From Peribacillus sp. ACCC06369 (GTDB lineage: Bacteria > Bacillota > Bacilli > Bacillales > DSM-1321), in contig NZ_JAUCEN010000002.1 in assembly GCF_030348945.1 (NCBI RefSeq), forward strand, positions 1,054,001-1,118,000: a stretch of DNA of 64,000 bases, written 5' to 3'. This document shows, one piece after another, positions 32,235-41,453 of this stretch. The notes below the pieces were generated by a model. That model worked only from the letters and a program-made list of their open reading frames with translations, was not told the DNA's origin and searched no databases. A program made the position numbers and the translations under genes. The stretch's first letter is position 1. The number at the start of each line of letters is the position of its first letter.

Positions 32235-33446
32235 TTAATGTGATCTGGCCAACTCCGGATTGCGGTGCATCGCGAAATAGAGGACAAGTCCGGCGATGAG
32301 GAGCAAGGTGCTGGTCGTGATGAATACAGCGGAGAATCCATAGAAACCGGCGACCATTCCGCCCATTGCAGGTCCGATGATATTGCCTAAAAAGCGTAGA
32401 CTCGTATTGTACCCAAGTACTTCCCCTTGCATTGTGACAGGCGCTTCCTGGCGAATGTAGGCAATCCTTACAGGGATGATGCCGCCTATGGCCATGCCGA
32501 GTAAGAACCGTACAAAAACAAGCTGCCAAAAATGATTGATGAAGGCACCAGGCAAGTAGACAAGTGCAGTCAGAAAAAGAAGCAGCACAAGAATCTTCAC
32601 ATGTCCATGCCGATCACCTATCTTACCCCAGTGACGCGCCATCAATAAATTCCCTAGGCCTGCTGCAGAAAAGGCGATACCTGAATAAAATCCAAGATTG
32701 GAAGTTCCATGCAGCTCGCCAACGTATAAAGAAAGAATGGGCTGGATGCTGAAGTGGGCAACTTGAACAAGGGTCGAAATGAGCATGACATTCACTAGGA
32801 TCGGATTCCGTAAGATATGCGAAAGAACCTCCCTGCTTGTATAGCTCGACTTTGTTCCCTTTTGCCGTTCCATTTGATATTCCTTGGTTGCAAATACAAG
32901 AAGTCCAGAGATGAAAATGGTGATGGAGGTGAATTTAAAGGCGGTTGAATAGCCGAGTGTGTCTGCAAGAATGCCTCCAAGCAATGGCCCGAAAAGTGAA
33001 CCAGTTATATTACCCGTTTGCAGTGTCCCCAGTACGCGTCCGGCAATTTCTTTCGGGGTCTGCGTTGATATGAAGGCCTGTGACATGGATATGAAGCCAG
33101 TGAAAATTCCCGTGAACATCCTTAAGACGAATAGCTGCCAAACATTTTCAACGAATCCCATCAAGAAAATGGACAGTCCCATCCCAAAGGCACAGGCAAT
33201 CAAGATTTTCTTTCTGCCATACCGGTCACCAATCCGTCCCCAAATGGGGGAAAATAAAAAGGCAGTCACAAAAGTGATCCCAAATGTCCATCCGGACCAA
33301 TGCTGGATGTATTGAGTCGAATAATCCCCGAATGTTCCAATGTATAAAGATATGAATGGAAGAACCATCGTCATGCTTCCGCCTATGAAGAAGTTGGCGA
33401 ACCACATGATGAAAAGATTCCGTTTAGCTACTTTATGAGCATTCAT
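32235..33446 (-). CDS. Major facilitator superfamily efflux transporter
   Basis: 403 residues, twelve hydrophobic segments. Motif A is GRIGDRYGRKKIL between helices 2 and 3, with a weaker copy GKIGDRHGHVKIL in the second half. The IGTLQTGNITGSLFGPLLGG part matches motif C of drug antiporters (G-x-x-G-P-x-x-G), so export of drugs or toxic compounds is likely. The substrate is unknown. Start at the ATG 33446 behind AAGAAGTG. Confidence 0.85.
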   Translation of the reverse strand: MNAHKVAKRNLFIMWFANFFIGGSMTMVLPFISLYIGTFGDYSTQYIQHWSGWTFGITFVTAFLFSPIWGRIGDRYGRKKILIACAFGMGLSIFLMGFVENVWQLFVLRMFTGIFTGFISMSQAFISTQTPKEIAGRVLGTLQTGNITGSLFGPLLGGILADTLGYSTAFKFTSITIFISGLLVFATKEYQMERQKGTKSSYTSREVLSHILRNPILVNVMLISTLVQVAHFSIQPILSLYVGELHGTSNLGFYSGIAFSAAGLGNLLMARHWGKIGDRHGHVKILVLLLFLTALVYLPGAFINHFWQLVFVRFLLGMAIGGIIPVRIAYIRQEAPVTMQGEVLGYNTSLRFLGNIIGPAMGGMVAGFYGFSAVFITTSTLLLIAGLVLYFAMHRNPELARSH

Positions 33447-33580
33447 TTTACATACAACACTTCTTTCCTCCGAAAAAAAACTTCGGGTTCCTAAATAATA
33501 GTATACAGAAATTAGCTGATTTTTTAAACGAATTTGATTTTTGATGATAAAAACTGGTTTTTTAATGAATGTGCAAATGG

Positions 33581-33639
33581 TATAATGTGAAAATATTGAT
33601 TTTTCAGAAAAATTAGATAAAATGAAAAGCGTTCATTTT
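33581..33639 (+). promoter_or_regulatory. Promoter -10 box and inverted repeat before the citrate-type transporter
   Basis: TATAAT at 33581-33586 is followed by a perfect 8-bp inverted repeat AAAATGAA / TTCATTTT (33619-33626, 33632-33639) with 5 bases between, downstream of the start point. A regulator site or a leader hairpin are both possible. No clear catabolite-response (cre) match was seen. Confidence 0.5.
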
Positions 33640-33661
33640 TCAAATTAAAGGAGTTTTCAGC

Positions 33662-34969
33662 ATGTTAACTATTTTAGGATTTTGCATGATTTTAACGTTT
33701 CTGGTCTTAGTCATCACAAAGCGTCTATCCGTTGTCGTCGCTTTTATCTTCACGGCGATAGCTTTTGGTCTGATTGGCGGGTTTGCATCTGAAATGGGAG
33801 ATATGATGGTGGCAGGTATTTTAAAGGTTACACCGACAGCAGTCATGATCGTTTTTGCTATTTTATATTTTGGTTTAATGATTGACGTTGGTTTATTCGA
33901 GCCGATGATCGCGAAAATACTGAGTTTTGTAAAAGGCGATCCGCTAAAGGTTGTCATGGCAACCGCCATTATAACCATATTGGTAGGTTTGGATGGAGAC
34001 GGTTCTTCCACATTCATGATCACCGTTTCGGCCATGCTTCCGCTTTATATGAAATTAGGGATGAACAGGCTCGTACTGGCCTGTGTCGTTGGTTTAGGTG
34101 CTGGGGTCATGAATATGATTCCATGGGGCGGTCCTTTGGTGAGAGCGGCCGCTAGCCTTCAAGTTGAAGTATCGGAGTTATTCCTTCCTCTCATTCCGGT
34201 CATGATTTGCGGGCTTATATGGACTCTTTTTTCGGCATATGTACTTGGCAAAAAGGAAAGGGAGAGATTAGGAGTCAGTTCGAAGGAGACGACCATGCCA
34301 CCTGGTATGAGTGAACAGGCTGCAGCTGTTGAAACCACACCTAAAGGAACATCCAAGTTATTTTGGTTTAATTGGCTCTTGACGATTTTACTGATGGTAT
34401 TGTTAGTGATGGAAGTGCTGCCAATTCAAATCCTATTTGCCTCCGCCTTTGCGATTGCATTATTTGTTAACTTTCCGAACCCACAAGAACAGCAGGAAAG
34501 GATTTTAAGTCATGCCAATAGTTTCGTGATGATCTGTACGCTCATTTTCGCTGCAGGAATATTTACAGGTTTATTCACAGAAACAAAGATGATGGACTCG
34601 ATGGCAGCTTCAATCGTAACCGTCATTCCGGATTGGCTTGGGGCACATTTGCCGCTTGTGGTAGCGCTAACGAGTATTCCGATGGGGTTCATATTCTCAC
34701 CTGATGCCTATTACTTTGGCATTCTACCAATCATAAGTGAAACGGCATCGAACTTCGGTATTGCCCCTGTAGAAATCGGAAGGGCCGCTTTATTAGGTCA
34801 TTCGACCACAGGGTTCCCATTATCGCCATTGGTGCCTGCAACATTCATATTGATTGGTCTTGTAGGCGTGGATTTTGGGGATCATCAAAAATTCCTGTTT
34901 AAATGGGCGTTTGGGTCAACGATCATCATGACAATCGCAGCCATTACTTTCGGTGTCATCACTTTGTAA
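33662..34969 (+). CDS. citM: CitMHS-family citrate/divalent cation transporter
   Basis: 435 residues, about the length of B. subtilis CitM/CitH, with some twelve membrane segments. The GLDGDGSSTFMITVSAMLPL stretch and the IPWGGPLVRAA loop are family marks. Such proteins take up citrate complexed with Mg2+ or Ca2+. An AAAGGAG site precedes the ATG. It is monocistronic. The exact ion preference cannot be read. Confidence 0.88.
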   Translation: MLTILGFCMILTFLVLVITKRLSVVVAFIFTAIAFGLIGGFASEMGDMMVAGILKVTPTAVMIVFAILYFGLMIDVGLFEPMIAKILSFVKGDPLKVVMATAIITILVGLDGDGSSTFMITVSAMLPLYMKLGMNRLVLACVVGLGAGVMNMIPWGGPLVRAAASLQVEVSELFLPLIPVMICGLIWTLFSAYVLGKKERERLGVSSKETTMPPGMSEQAAAVETTPKGTSKLFWFNWLLTILLMVLLVMEVLPIQILFASAFAIALFVNFPNPQEQQERILSHANSFVMICTLIFAAGIFTGLFTETKMMDSMAASIVTVIPDWLGAHLPLVVALTSIPMGFIFSPDAYYFGILPIISETASNFGIAPVEIGRAALLGHSTTGFPLSPLVPATFILIGLVGVDFGDHQKFLFKWAFGSTIIMTIAAITFGVITL

Positions 34970-34972
34970 AAT

Positions 34973-35030
34973 GTGAGCCCATTAAGCTATAATGTATAAT
35001 TCTTGTCTGTGTATTTAGTAAGGGGCTCAC
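34973..35030 (+). repeat. Inverted repeat between citM and sodC
   Basis: GTGAGCCC (34973-34980) and GGGCTCAC (35023-35030) are exact complements with 42 bases between, and TATAAT-like boxes (34988-35000) lie in the loop. It may be a terminator for citM or part of the sodC leader; there is no T-run. Confidence 0.4.
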
Positions 35031-35138
35031 TCTCACTGATGTAATCTATTTTCCTATTTATCCCGCTTTCTGTTTATTCTTCCATAATAGTGGAAAGTAA
35101 TAAGAGGAATATACATAAAGAGAGTGAGGGAATTTATC

Positions 35139-35771
35139 ATGAATTATAAACAAAAACTCGTGCTTCCTATGTGTGCTGCCTTTTTACTGTATGGATGTAA
35201 TTCTGCTGATGATTCAAATCAGGCCGACAAAAATGCCGAGGACATGAATACGATGGGACAAGGAACACAAACAGAGGTTGATCCGCAGGTTAAAGCGGAA
35301 ATGAAAGATGTAGAAGGTAAAACGCTTGGTACGGTAAACTTTACCGCGGAAGAAAATGCTGTAGTGATCGAGACCGCTTTGGAAGGCCTTGAGCCAGGCT
35401 ATCACGGATTCCATGTTCACGAAAACGCAGCATGTGAAGCGGATGCTAAGGATGGCCCTTTCACTACAGCGGGGGGGCACTTCAATCCAACTGATGAAAC
35501 CCACTCGAATCATGCAGGGGACATGCCCCCTCTCTATGTAAATGAAGATGGGACAGCGAAGTATACGGCAACATTGGATAACATGACAGTGGACCAACTG
35601 AAGAAAGAGGAGTTGGCTGTCATCGTTCATGCAAATCCAGACAACTTTGCCAATATCCCTGACCGTTATGAAGCCAATAGAGAAAAAGGACCTGATGAAG
35701 ATACCTTGAAAACTGGTGATGCAGGCGATCGACAAGCTTGCGGAATTGTTGTCAGTTCAGAGGAGAATTAA
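35139..35771 (+). CDS. sodC: Cu/Zn superoxide dismutase-like lipoprotein
   Basis: 210 residues from the ATG at 35139 behind AGAGTGAGGG. A signal peptide with lipobox LLYGC (Cys near 20) anchors it outside the cell. The SOD domain (about 55-205) keeps GFHVHE (two Cu histidines), GGHFNP (bridging His), NHAGDM (zinc His/Asp), VIVHAN (fourth Cu His), and AGDRQACG with the electrostatic arginine. All four copper ligands seem present, unlike the B. subtilis paralogue. It is likely active. Confidence 0.92.
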   Translation: MNYKQKLVLPMCAAFLLYGCNSADDSNQADKNAEDMNTMGQGTQTEVDPQVKAEMKDVEGKTLGTVNFTAEENAVVIETALEGLEPGYHGFHVHENAACEADAKDGPFTTAGGHFNPTDETHSNHAGDMPPLYVNEDGTAKYTATLDNMTVDQLKKEELAVIVHANPDNFANIPDRYEANREKGPDEDTLKTGDAGDRQACGIVVSSEEN

Positions 35772-35786
35772 ATTTAATGAAGCAAG

Positions 35787-35819
35787 AGCGATTCTTCTAA
35801 AGGGGAATCGCTTTTTTTC
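35787..35819 (+). terminator. Terminator after sodC
   Basis: AGCGATTC and GAATCGCT form a perfect 8-bp stem followed by seven T residues. Confidence 0.88.
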
Positions 35820-35821
35820 AT

Positions 35822-36094
35822 TTAAATAAAACTAAGAAAGACTATAATTAATAAGAATAGTTGCACCCATACAAAAAATTTAATGATGAGCACAGCCCAA
35901 GTGTTCCTTCGTAAGCCAAAGTATAGAATGGTACAGAAAAAAAATAAACTCATACTGCCACGAAAAATCGGATAACTTGAATTAGTATCCACAAAAAATA
36001 GAACGATATTGACTAACGCTGTTAAGATAAATAAAAAGATGTAGGCCTTAAAAATCCTTTCTTTTCGTTGGAATTCATGTTGAAATTGATACAT
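35822..36094 (-). CDS. Small membrane protein with about three helices (90 residues)
   Basis: From the ATG at 36094 behind GTTGGGGGA. The N terminus (MYQFQHEFQRKERIF) is charged; three hydrophobic helices follow at about 18-36, 45-62 and 68-88. No family recognised. It converges on sodC and shares the terminator region. Confidence 0.65.
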   Translation of the reverse strand: MYQFQHEFQRKERIFKAYIFLFILTALVNIVLFFVDTNSSYPIFRGSMSLFFFCTILYFGLRRNTWAVLIIKFFVWVQLFLLIIVFLSFI

Positions 36095-36136
36095 CGAATA
36101 ATCCCCCAACTTATACCTTTTATTAAAATATAACAT

Positions 36137-36370
36137 ACACTTAGCTTACGTTTCCTCCTTGTTTCTACAAGTGTTCATGAAATAAGAATCTTTCATAAAA
36201 TATAAATATGAGCCATTTTTCGGCAGTACTTGGGCTAAATTCTTTTGTTTTAAAAAGGGTTTTTCTATTTATATATAGAAGTAAGAGTAAGGATTGAATT
36301 TTAGGGTAGTTAGTTTGGAAGTTTATTGATTGCCAAAATGTATTGAAAAATTTATGAGGATATAATAAAA
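36137..36370. other. Spacer without a gene
   Basis: About 230 bases of A/T-rich sequence between two minus-strand genes. No frame or structure stands out. Confidence 0.4.
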
Positions 36371-36405
36371 AACCCGAATAGGGATCATGTCCACTGATTC
36401 GGGTT
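36365..36405 (-). terminator. Terminator after trhO
   Basis: AACCCGAAT (36371-36379) and ATTCGGGTT (36397-36405) pair perfectly; on the minus strand the T-run follows. Confidence 0.85.
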
Positions 36406-36412
36406 TGGCTGA

Positions 36413-37378
36413 TTATTTTGCTGTAATGGTTTCTTCAATTCGCTGTAATCTCTCAGCCACTTCTTCTTCAGAAAGGTTATGCTCGACTACATAGCGGTTA
36501 CGCGGATGCACTCGGCATTCGTGGGTACAGCTACGCATATATTTGTGTTCGTTCTCTTCACTGCAAAGGATTTTCTTGTTGCATTCGGGGTTAGCGCAAT
36601 TGACATAGCGTTCACAAGGCTCCCCGGAATAAATATCGCGTCCGACAATGACGTGTTCCTTTTGATTGATGGGTACGGCAATTCTTTCATCGAATACATA
36701 CATTTGGCCATCCCAAAGGTCGCCTTGTACTTCTGGATCCTTCCCGTATGTCGCGATGCCGCCATGCAGCTGGCTAACATCCTCAAAGCCTTCTTCGACA
36801 AGCCAGCCGGAGAACTTCTCGCAGCGGATGCCGCCTGTGCAGTACGTAAGGATTTTTTTACCTTCGAACATTTGTTTATTTTCACGGACCCAATCCGGAA
36901 GTTCCCGGAAATTCGTGATTTCCGGCTTGATTGCACCCCTGAAATGTCCTAGATCATATTCATAGTCATTTCTGGCATCAAGGACGATAGTATTTTCATC
37001 TTGCATTTGCTCGAAGAATTCCTTCGGGCTCAAATATTGGCCTGTCGTCCGGTTCGGGTTGATGTCATCTTCCAGACGAAGAGTGACAAGTTCATTGCGT
37101 GGACGAACATGCATTTTTTTGAAAGCATGGCCATCGGCTTCATCTATTTTAAACACGATATCGGCAAAGCGGGGATCTGCTTTCATCATGTCCATATATT
37201 GGTTGGTTTGTTCGATCGTACCTGAAACAGTCCCGTTGATACCTTCTGATGCCACCAGGATACGGCCTTTCAATTCAAGTGCTTTACATGCCGCAAGATG
37301 CTCGGCTGCGAATTCTTCGTGATTCTCGATAGGTACATACAAATAATAAAGTAATACTCTATATGGTTTTGTTTCCAT
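36413..37378 (-). CDS. trhO: tRNA uridine(34) hydroxylase TrhO (rhodanese-like)
   Basis: 321 residues. N-terminal UPF0176 domain, rhodanese domain with the active-site loop [13 protein letters not shown] around residue 180, then a C-terminal Cys-rich part ([12 protein letters not shown]). TrhO makes 5-hydroxyuridine at the wobble position of tRNAs in an oxygen-dependent reaction. It is divergent from the nitronate monooxygenase gene. Confidence 0.94.
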   Translation of the reverse strand: METKPYRVLLYYLYVPIENHEEFAAEHLAACKALELKGRILVASEGINGTVSGTIEQTNQYMDMMKADPRFADIVFKIDEADGHAFKKMHVRPRNELVTLRLEDDINPNRTTGQYLSPKEFFEQMQDENTIVLDARNDYEYDLGHFRGAIKPEITNFRELPDWVRENKQMFEGKKILTYCTGGIRCEKFSGWLVEEGFEDVSQLHGGIATYGKDPEVQGDLWDGQMYVFDERIAVPINQKEHVIVGRDIYSGEPCERYVNCANPECNKKILCSEENEHKYMRSCTHECRVHPRNRYVVEHNLSEEEVAERLQRIEETITAK

Positions 37379-37519
37379 TTTTTATTTACCACCTATGTTT
37401 TATATTTGCAAGATATAAAGGGTGATCATTAAGACACTTTTCTCTTACAGACAATCATTATACCAAGAAAACTTAAAAATGATAAGGGCATAAAGAAAAA
37501 TCAAAAGGAGTTGTGTGGA

Positions 37520-38536
37520 ATGTTTAAAGATTTACTGAAATATCCAATCATTCAAGCACCGATGGCAGGAGGAGCCTCCACTCCAAAGCTTGCGGCTTCC
37601 GTATCCAATGCAGGAGGATTGGGCTTTCTCGCAGCTGGCTATAAGACTGCAGAAGAGATGAAGGACGAGATAGGGCAGACTCGTCAATTGACCGAACGCC
37701 CTTTTGGTGTGAATGTATTTGTGCCAGGCAACGAAGTGGTGGATGAAACGTTATTATCTGCCTATGGTGAAAAAATCAAAAAAGAGGCTGAGAGTGTAGG
37801 GGCTGAGGTTGGAAAAGCCGATAGTGATGAGGATGATTGGGGAAATAAACTAACTGCATTAATGGAGGCTCGGGTCGCTGTCGTCAGTTTTACGTTTGGC
37901 TGTCCTTCGGAAAATGTAATAAGGGAGCTACAAAGTGCAGGTTCCCATATTGCCGTGACAGTGACCAACCTACAGGAAGCAAAAAGGGCGGCAAGTGCAG
38001 GTGCCGATGTTCTATGTGTCCAGGGGATTGAGGCAGGAGGGCATCGAGCAAGCTTTGAAAACTGCTCAGAAGACGATTATGGTCTCTTAGTTCTAATACG
38101 GATGATTGAAAATGAACTGAAGTTACCGATCATTGCGGCAGGTGGACTGATGCGTGGAAAGGATATCGCTGCCGTGCTCGCAGCGGGAGCAACAGCCGCA
38201 CAATTGGGAACAGCTTTCCTACGCTGTCCCGAAAGCGGGGCAAGTCCCGTTCATAAGGCAGCTCTCGGAAATCCGCGCTTTACTCATACCTCTGTTACCC
38301 GCGCCTTCAGCGGCAGGAGGGCACGCGGGCTGGTGAATCATTTTTTAATGGAATATGATAGCGTTGCACCAGCCGCCTATCCTTATGTCCATCACATGAC
38401 CAAGCATATGCGAAAAGCGGCAGGACAAAAAAACAATCCTGAATTGATGGCGTTGTGGGCAGGACAGGGGTATAAATTGAGCAGGGACCTTCCGGCATCA
38501 GAATTGATGGAACTTCTTGTAGAAGAACTAAAATGA
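37520..38536 (+). CDS. Nitronate monooxygenase
   Basis: 338 residues from the ATG at 37520, nine bases after AAGGAG; the TTG at 37511 is rejected. FMN TIM barrel: YPIIQAPMAGGASTPKLA, SNAGGLGFLAAGY, FTFGCPS, and VQGIEAGGHRASF, whose histidine is the catalytic base of nitronate monooxygenases, then AAGGLMRGKDIAA and AAQLGTAF. It oxidises toxic nitronates such as propionate 3-nitronate. Related to the FabK-like gene at 13494, but with the full GGH motif. Confidence 0.9.
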   Translation: MFKDLLKYPIIQAPMAGGASTPKLAASVSNAGGLGFLAAGYKTAEEMKDEIGQTRQLTERPFGVNVFVPGNEVVDETLLSAYGEKIKKEAESVGAEVGKADSDEDDWGNKLTALMEARVAVVSFTFGCPSENVIRELQSAGSHIAVTVTNLQEAKRAASAGADVLCVQGIEAGGHRASFENCSEDDYGLLVLIRMIENELKLPIIAAGGLMRGKDIAAVLAAGATAAQLGTAFLRCPESGASPVHKAALGNPRFTHTSVTRAFSGRRARGLVNHFLMEYDSVAPAAYPYVHHMTKHMRKAAGQKNNPELMALWAGQGYKLSRDLPASELMELLVEELK

Positions 38537-38547
38537 GAAGGGTTTGA

Positions 38548-39006
38548 ATGGAAATGGAGATAAGGGAATTATTGAGGGAGGAGTCCCCGCCGATGCATTT
38601 GTTGCTTTTGGCTGATCCTTCAAGGAAATTGGTGGAAGCATACTTGGGAAGTGGGACGTGCTTTGTTGCCGAGATGGATAAGCGAATGATTGGAGTCTAT
38701 GTTTTGCTGCAAAAAGGTCCTGAACTGATAGAGATAATGAACATCGCAGTGGACGAACGGCACCATGGAAAAGGAATCGGTAAACAATTGATTGGACACG
38801 CCATAAGCCATGCAAGGGAACAAGGTTATAAAACGATTGAAATCGGAACTGGGAATTCGGGGATAGGACAACTTGCCCTTTACCAAAAATGCGGTTTTAG
38901 AATAACTGGGATCGATCGCGACTTTTTTAATATAAACTATACCGAGGCCATTTATGAAAATGGGATTCAGTGTCAGGATATGATCCGCTTGTCAAAAAGT
39001 ATTTGA
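38548..39006 (+). CDS. GNAT-family N-acetyltransferase
   Basis: 152 residues. The acetyl-CoA loop is VDERHHGKGIGKQLIGHAI, followed by EIGTGNSGIGQLALYQKCGF. It begins 11 bases after the nitronate monooxygenase stop, so both may be one operon. The substrate is unknown. Confidence 0.85.
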   Translation: MEMEIRELLREESPPMHLLLLADPSRKLVEAYLGSGTCFVAEMDKRMIGVYVLLQKGPELIEIMNIAVDERHHGKGIGKQLIGHAISHAREQGYKTIEIGTGNSGIGQLALYQKCGFRITGIDRDFFNINYTEAIYENGIQCQDMIRLSKSI

Positions 39007-39086
39007 TGGGAACGGGAGACTAAGCAATGATCAATTATAGGGAATAGCTTTACAGACAAAAGTGCGGGTCGAATTGCTTAGGGGGA

Positions 39087-39245
39087 ATGAACTTGTTCTT
39101 TGGAGATATGATTTATCTTGTTTTTGCTTTACTAATGCCGCTTTTATTTGCAATTGTCGTTTTCATATTCATTCGATCAACGAAAAGTAAAAAGGATTCT
39201 TTAGCGAGGATTGAATCGGATCATAAAGACTCACCTGAAAAATAG
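39087..39245 (+). CDS. Small single-pass membrane protein (52 residues)
   Basis: ATG at 39087; GGGGGA lies directly ahead, so the TTG at 39093 could be the true start. One membrane helix (residues 9-29, with IVVFIFIR at its end), then a charged tail with KSKKDSLARIESDHKD. A terminator follows at once, which supports a real gene. No function known. Confidence 0.6.
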   Translation: MNLFFGDMIYLVFALLMPLLFAIVVFIFIRSTKSKKDSLARIESDHKDSPEK

Positions 39246-39250
39246 AGCAA

Positions 39251-39290
39251 GAGAAAAAGAGTGTCCAAAATGAGCGGTACTCTTTTTCTC
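39251..39290. terminator. Bidirectional terminator
   Basis: GAGAAAAAGAGT and ACTCTTTTTCTC pair perfectly between the small membrane gene and the convergent acetyltransferase gene. Confidence 0.85.
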
Positions 39291-39295
39291 CATCT

Positions 39296-39874
39296 TCATT
39301 TTTCCAAAAAAGCTTCCAAATTCTTTTTCACACAGGGCCATTCGTGCTCGAGGATGCTGTAAACCACCGTATTCCTTATCCTTCCATCTTGCAGTTTTTT
39401 CTCCATCCGTAAAATGCCTTCTTCAAGTGCGCCGAGCCTAGCTATTGCTGCACGTGATCTTTTGTTCAATTCGTCCGTCCTGAATTCAACCCGTTTCATA
39501 TGCCACTTTTCAAAAGCATGCTTCAATAGCAGGTACTTACATTCTGTGTTTATGGCTGTTCGCCATTTGTCGGGATGATACCAAGTCGCACCGATTTCCA
39601 GAGATTGATTATCAAATTGAATATTTCTTAAGCTAGTGCTGCCAACTATCGCATCGTTAGCCTGATCGATTACGACAAACGGATGATGAAGTTCTTGTTC
39701 CCTAGCCCGAATTCCTTCCTTTACATAGGAAATCGCCTCTTCATATGACAAGATCTTTGTGGCGCTCCATTTCCATATTTCAGATGACAGGGAAGCGGCG
39801 TAAATCGGTTCGATATGATGATCCATCATTGGGGTGAGTATCACGTGTTTCCCGAATAATTCGATATGCTCCAT
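39296..39874 (-). CDS. RimJ/RimL-type N-acetyltransferase
   Basis: 192 residues from the ATG at 39874 behind AGAGGAGG; the frame upstream is rejected. It has the RimL-type pattern: LTPMMDHHIEPIYAA, GATWYHPDKWRTAINTECK, LLKHAFEKWHMKRVEFRTD and SRAAIARLGALEEGILR. It may act on a protein N terminus or a small amine. It is divergent from the mocR-type gene, whose candidate operator lies between the two. Confidence 0.85.
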   Translation of the reverse strand: MEHIELFGKHVILTPMMDHHIEPIYAASLSSEIWKWSATKILSYEEAISYVKEGIRAREQELHHPFVVIDQANDAIVGSTSLRNIQFDNQSLEIGATWYHPDKWRTAINTECKYLLLKHAFEKWHMKRVEFRTDELNKRSRAAIARLGALEEGILRMEKKLQDGRIRNTVVYSILEHEWPCVKKNLEAFLEK

Positions 39875-39916
39875 AGTATCCTCCTCTTGTTTGATATCCT
39901 CATTATAAAAATAATC

Positions 39917-39960
39917 TGGTCCTGCAATAAGGACCAAAGCTGATATAATTTATGGAACCA
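39917..39960. promoter_or_regulatory. Candidate MocR-type operator and promoter
   Basis: TGGTCC (39917-39922) and GGACCA (39931-39936) form an inverted repeat overlapping the -35 region of a TATAAT box (39944-39949), and a degenerate half-site GGAACCA lies at 39954-39960. MocR regulators commonly bind such repeated half-sites in divergent spacers. It could control both genes. Confidence 0.55.
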
Positions 39961-39977
39961 GTTTTAAGGAGGACCAA

Positions 39978-41372
39978 ATGTTTGAAATCACTCTTACCAT
40001 AGATAAAACGAATAAAGATGAAGCCTTATATGTCCAATTGTATAAATACTTTAAAACGGAAATCCAGAATGGACAAATAAAGGCAGGAACGAAACTGCCT
40101 TCTAAACGTAAATTAGCCGTGCATTTAGGTATAGGCCTGAATACAGTGGATACGGCTTATCAGCAGTTGATGGCAGAAGGGTATGTGGATAGTCAATTAA
40201 GGAAAGGTTTTTATGTAGCCGATTTAGAACCGATCTCACCTTTGAATGAGCAGCGGCATGTTGCAGAGGTGATGAAAGGCCCTTTGCATGAAATGATTAA
40301 GATCAATTACAATCATGGCCGGGTGGATGTGGATGCTTTCCCGCATGCTGTGTGGAAAAAATGCTTGAATAATACGTTGTATCTACATGAAAGGGAAATG
40401 TTCATGAGCGGTGATCCTCAAGGGGAATGGGGGCTCCGGGCTGAGATCTCTTCCTATTTATTTCAATCGAGAGGAGTTCGCTGCGGCGCTGATCAAATCA
40501 TCATTGGGGCAGGTACACAGTATTTCATCCATCTACTGCGGTTACTTCTTGGAAATGAGCGGATATTTGGGTTGGAAGACCCTGGCTTTCATAGGGTTAG
40601 GGAGGTACTGGGGTTGGAGGGGGCCGATATGGCATTCATTCCATTAGATGAAAGCGGAATGAGTGTGGAATCCTTGAAAGAGAGTGCAGCGAATGTTGCC
40701 TATGTCACTCCTTCCCATCAATTTCCTTCGGGTATGATCATGCCGATAACCAGAAGGGTGGAATTGTTGAATTGGGCAGTGGGGAAAAATGGTTTTATTA
40801 TTGAAGATGATTATGACGGGGAATTCCGTCATGCGGGTAAACCGATTCCGTCCTTGCAGGGGTTGGACACAAATGGAAAGGTCATTTACCTAGGCACGTT
40901 TTCAAAGTCGCTAATCCCATCAATCAGAGTGGGGTATATGGTGTTACCCAAGGAGTTGGCATGCCAATATAAGGAGAAGCTAATAGGATACAAACAGACC
41001 GTTTCCAGACTGATTCAGGAAACGCTCTGTCTTTTTATGAAAAATGGACATTGGGAACGCCATCTGAATAAAATGCGAACGATTTATCGTAAAAAGAATA
41101 AGGTGTTGTTGAATGCAATTGAAGAGAGCTTCCATGATCGTGTAGCCGTAATCGGTGAAAAGTCAGGATTGCACATTCTATTAAAAGTAAAAAACGGCAG
41201 CAGTGAGTCAGAGCTCATTCAAAAGGCTGCCAGTGTTGGGGTTAAAGTCCACCCCACTTCGGTTTATCTTTCAAAGAAGGTAAAAGAGCCGACTATTTTG
41301 ATTGGGTACGGTGGTTTAACCGAAAGGGAAATCGAAGAAGGAATCCGACTTTTAAAAAAGGCATGGCTATAG
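39978..41372 (+). CDS. MocR/GabR-type regulator (GntR DNA-binding plus aminotransferase domain)
   Basis: 464 residues. N-terminal winged helix (about 1-75): GTKLPSKRKLAVHLGIGLNT and LMAEGYVDSQLRKGFYV. The fold-type I aminotransferase part (about 115-460) keeps PLP motifs: YVTPSHQFPSG, IEDDYDGEFRH and the Schiff-base lysine in GTFSKSLIPSIRVGYM. Such proteins sense a vitamin B6 or amine ligand and often control an adjacent gene. The divergent acetyltransferase is the likely target. Confidence 0.92.
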   Translation: MFEITLTIDKTNKDEALYVQLYKYFKTEIQNGQIKAGTKLPSKRKLAVHLGIGLNTVDTAYQQLMAEGYVDSQLRKGFYVADLEPISPLNEQRHVAEVMKGPLHEMIKINYNHGRVDVDAFPHAVWKKCLNNTLYLHEREMFMSGDPQGEWGLRAEISSYLFQSRGVRCGADQIIIGAGTQYFIHLLRLLLGNERIFGLEDPGFHRVREVLGLEGADMAFIPLDESGMSVESLKESAANVAYVTPSHQFPSGMIMPITRRVELLNWAVGKNGFIIEDDYDGEFRHAGKPIPSLQGLDTNGKVIYLGTFSKSLIPSIRVGYMVLPKELACQYKEKLIGYKQTVSRLIQETLCLFMKNGHWERHLNKMRTIYRKKNKVLLNAIEESFHDRVAVIGEKSGLHILLKVKNGSSESELIQKAASVGVKVHPTSVYLSKKVKEPTILIGYGGLTEREIEEGIRLLKKAWL

Positions 41373-41414
41373 CGAAAGTGATCAATGGGAAGGCCCTGAT
41401 TCTCACTGATTCAA

Positions 41415-41453
41415 CAATAATATAAGATCCCCATTCAGTTTCTTATATTATTG
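41415..41453. terminator. Inverted repeat between convergent mocR-type and marR-type genes
   Basis: CAATAATATAAG and CTTATATTATTG are perfect 12-bp complements with a 15-nt loop. Its right arm lies inside the last codons of the marR-type gene. No good T-run, so its terminator role is only likely. Confidence 0.5.

Noticed and set aside
36479..36965. Long plus- and minus-strand frames inside trhO
   Set aside because: They are out-of-frame shadows of a well-supported gene.
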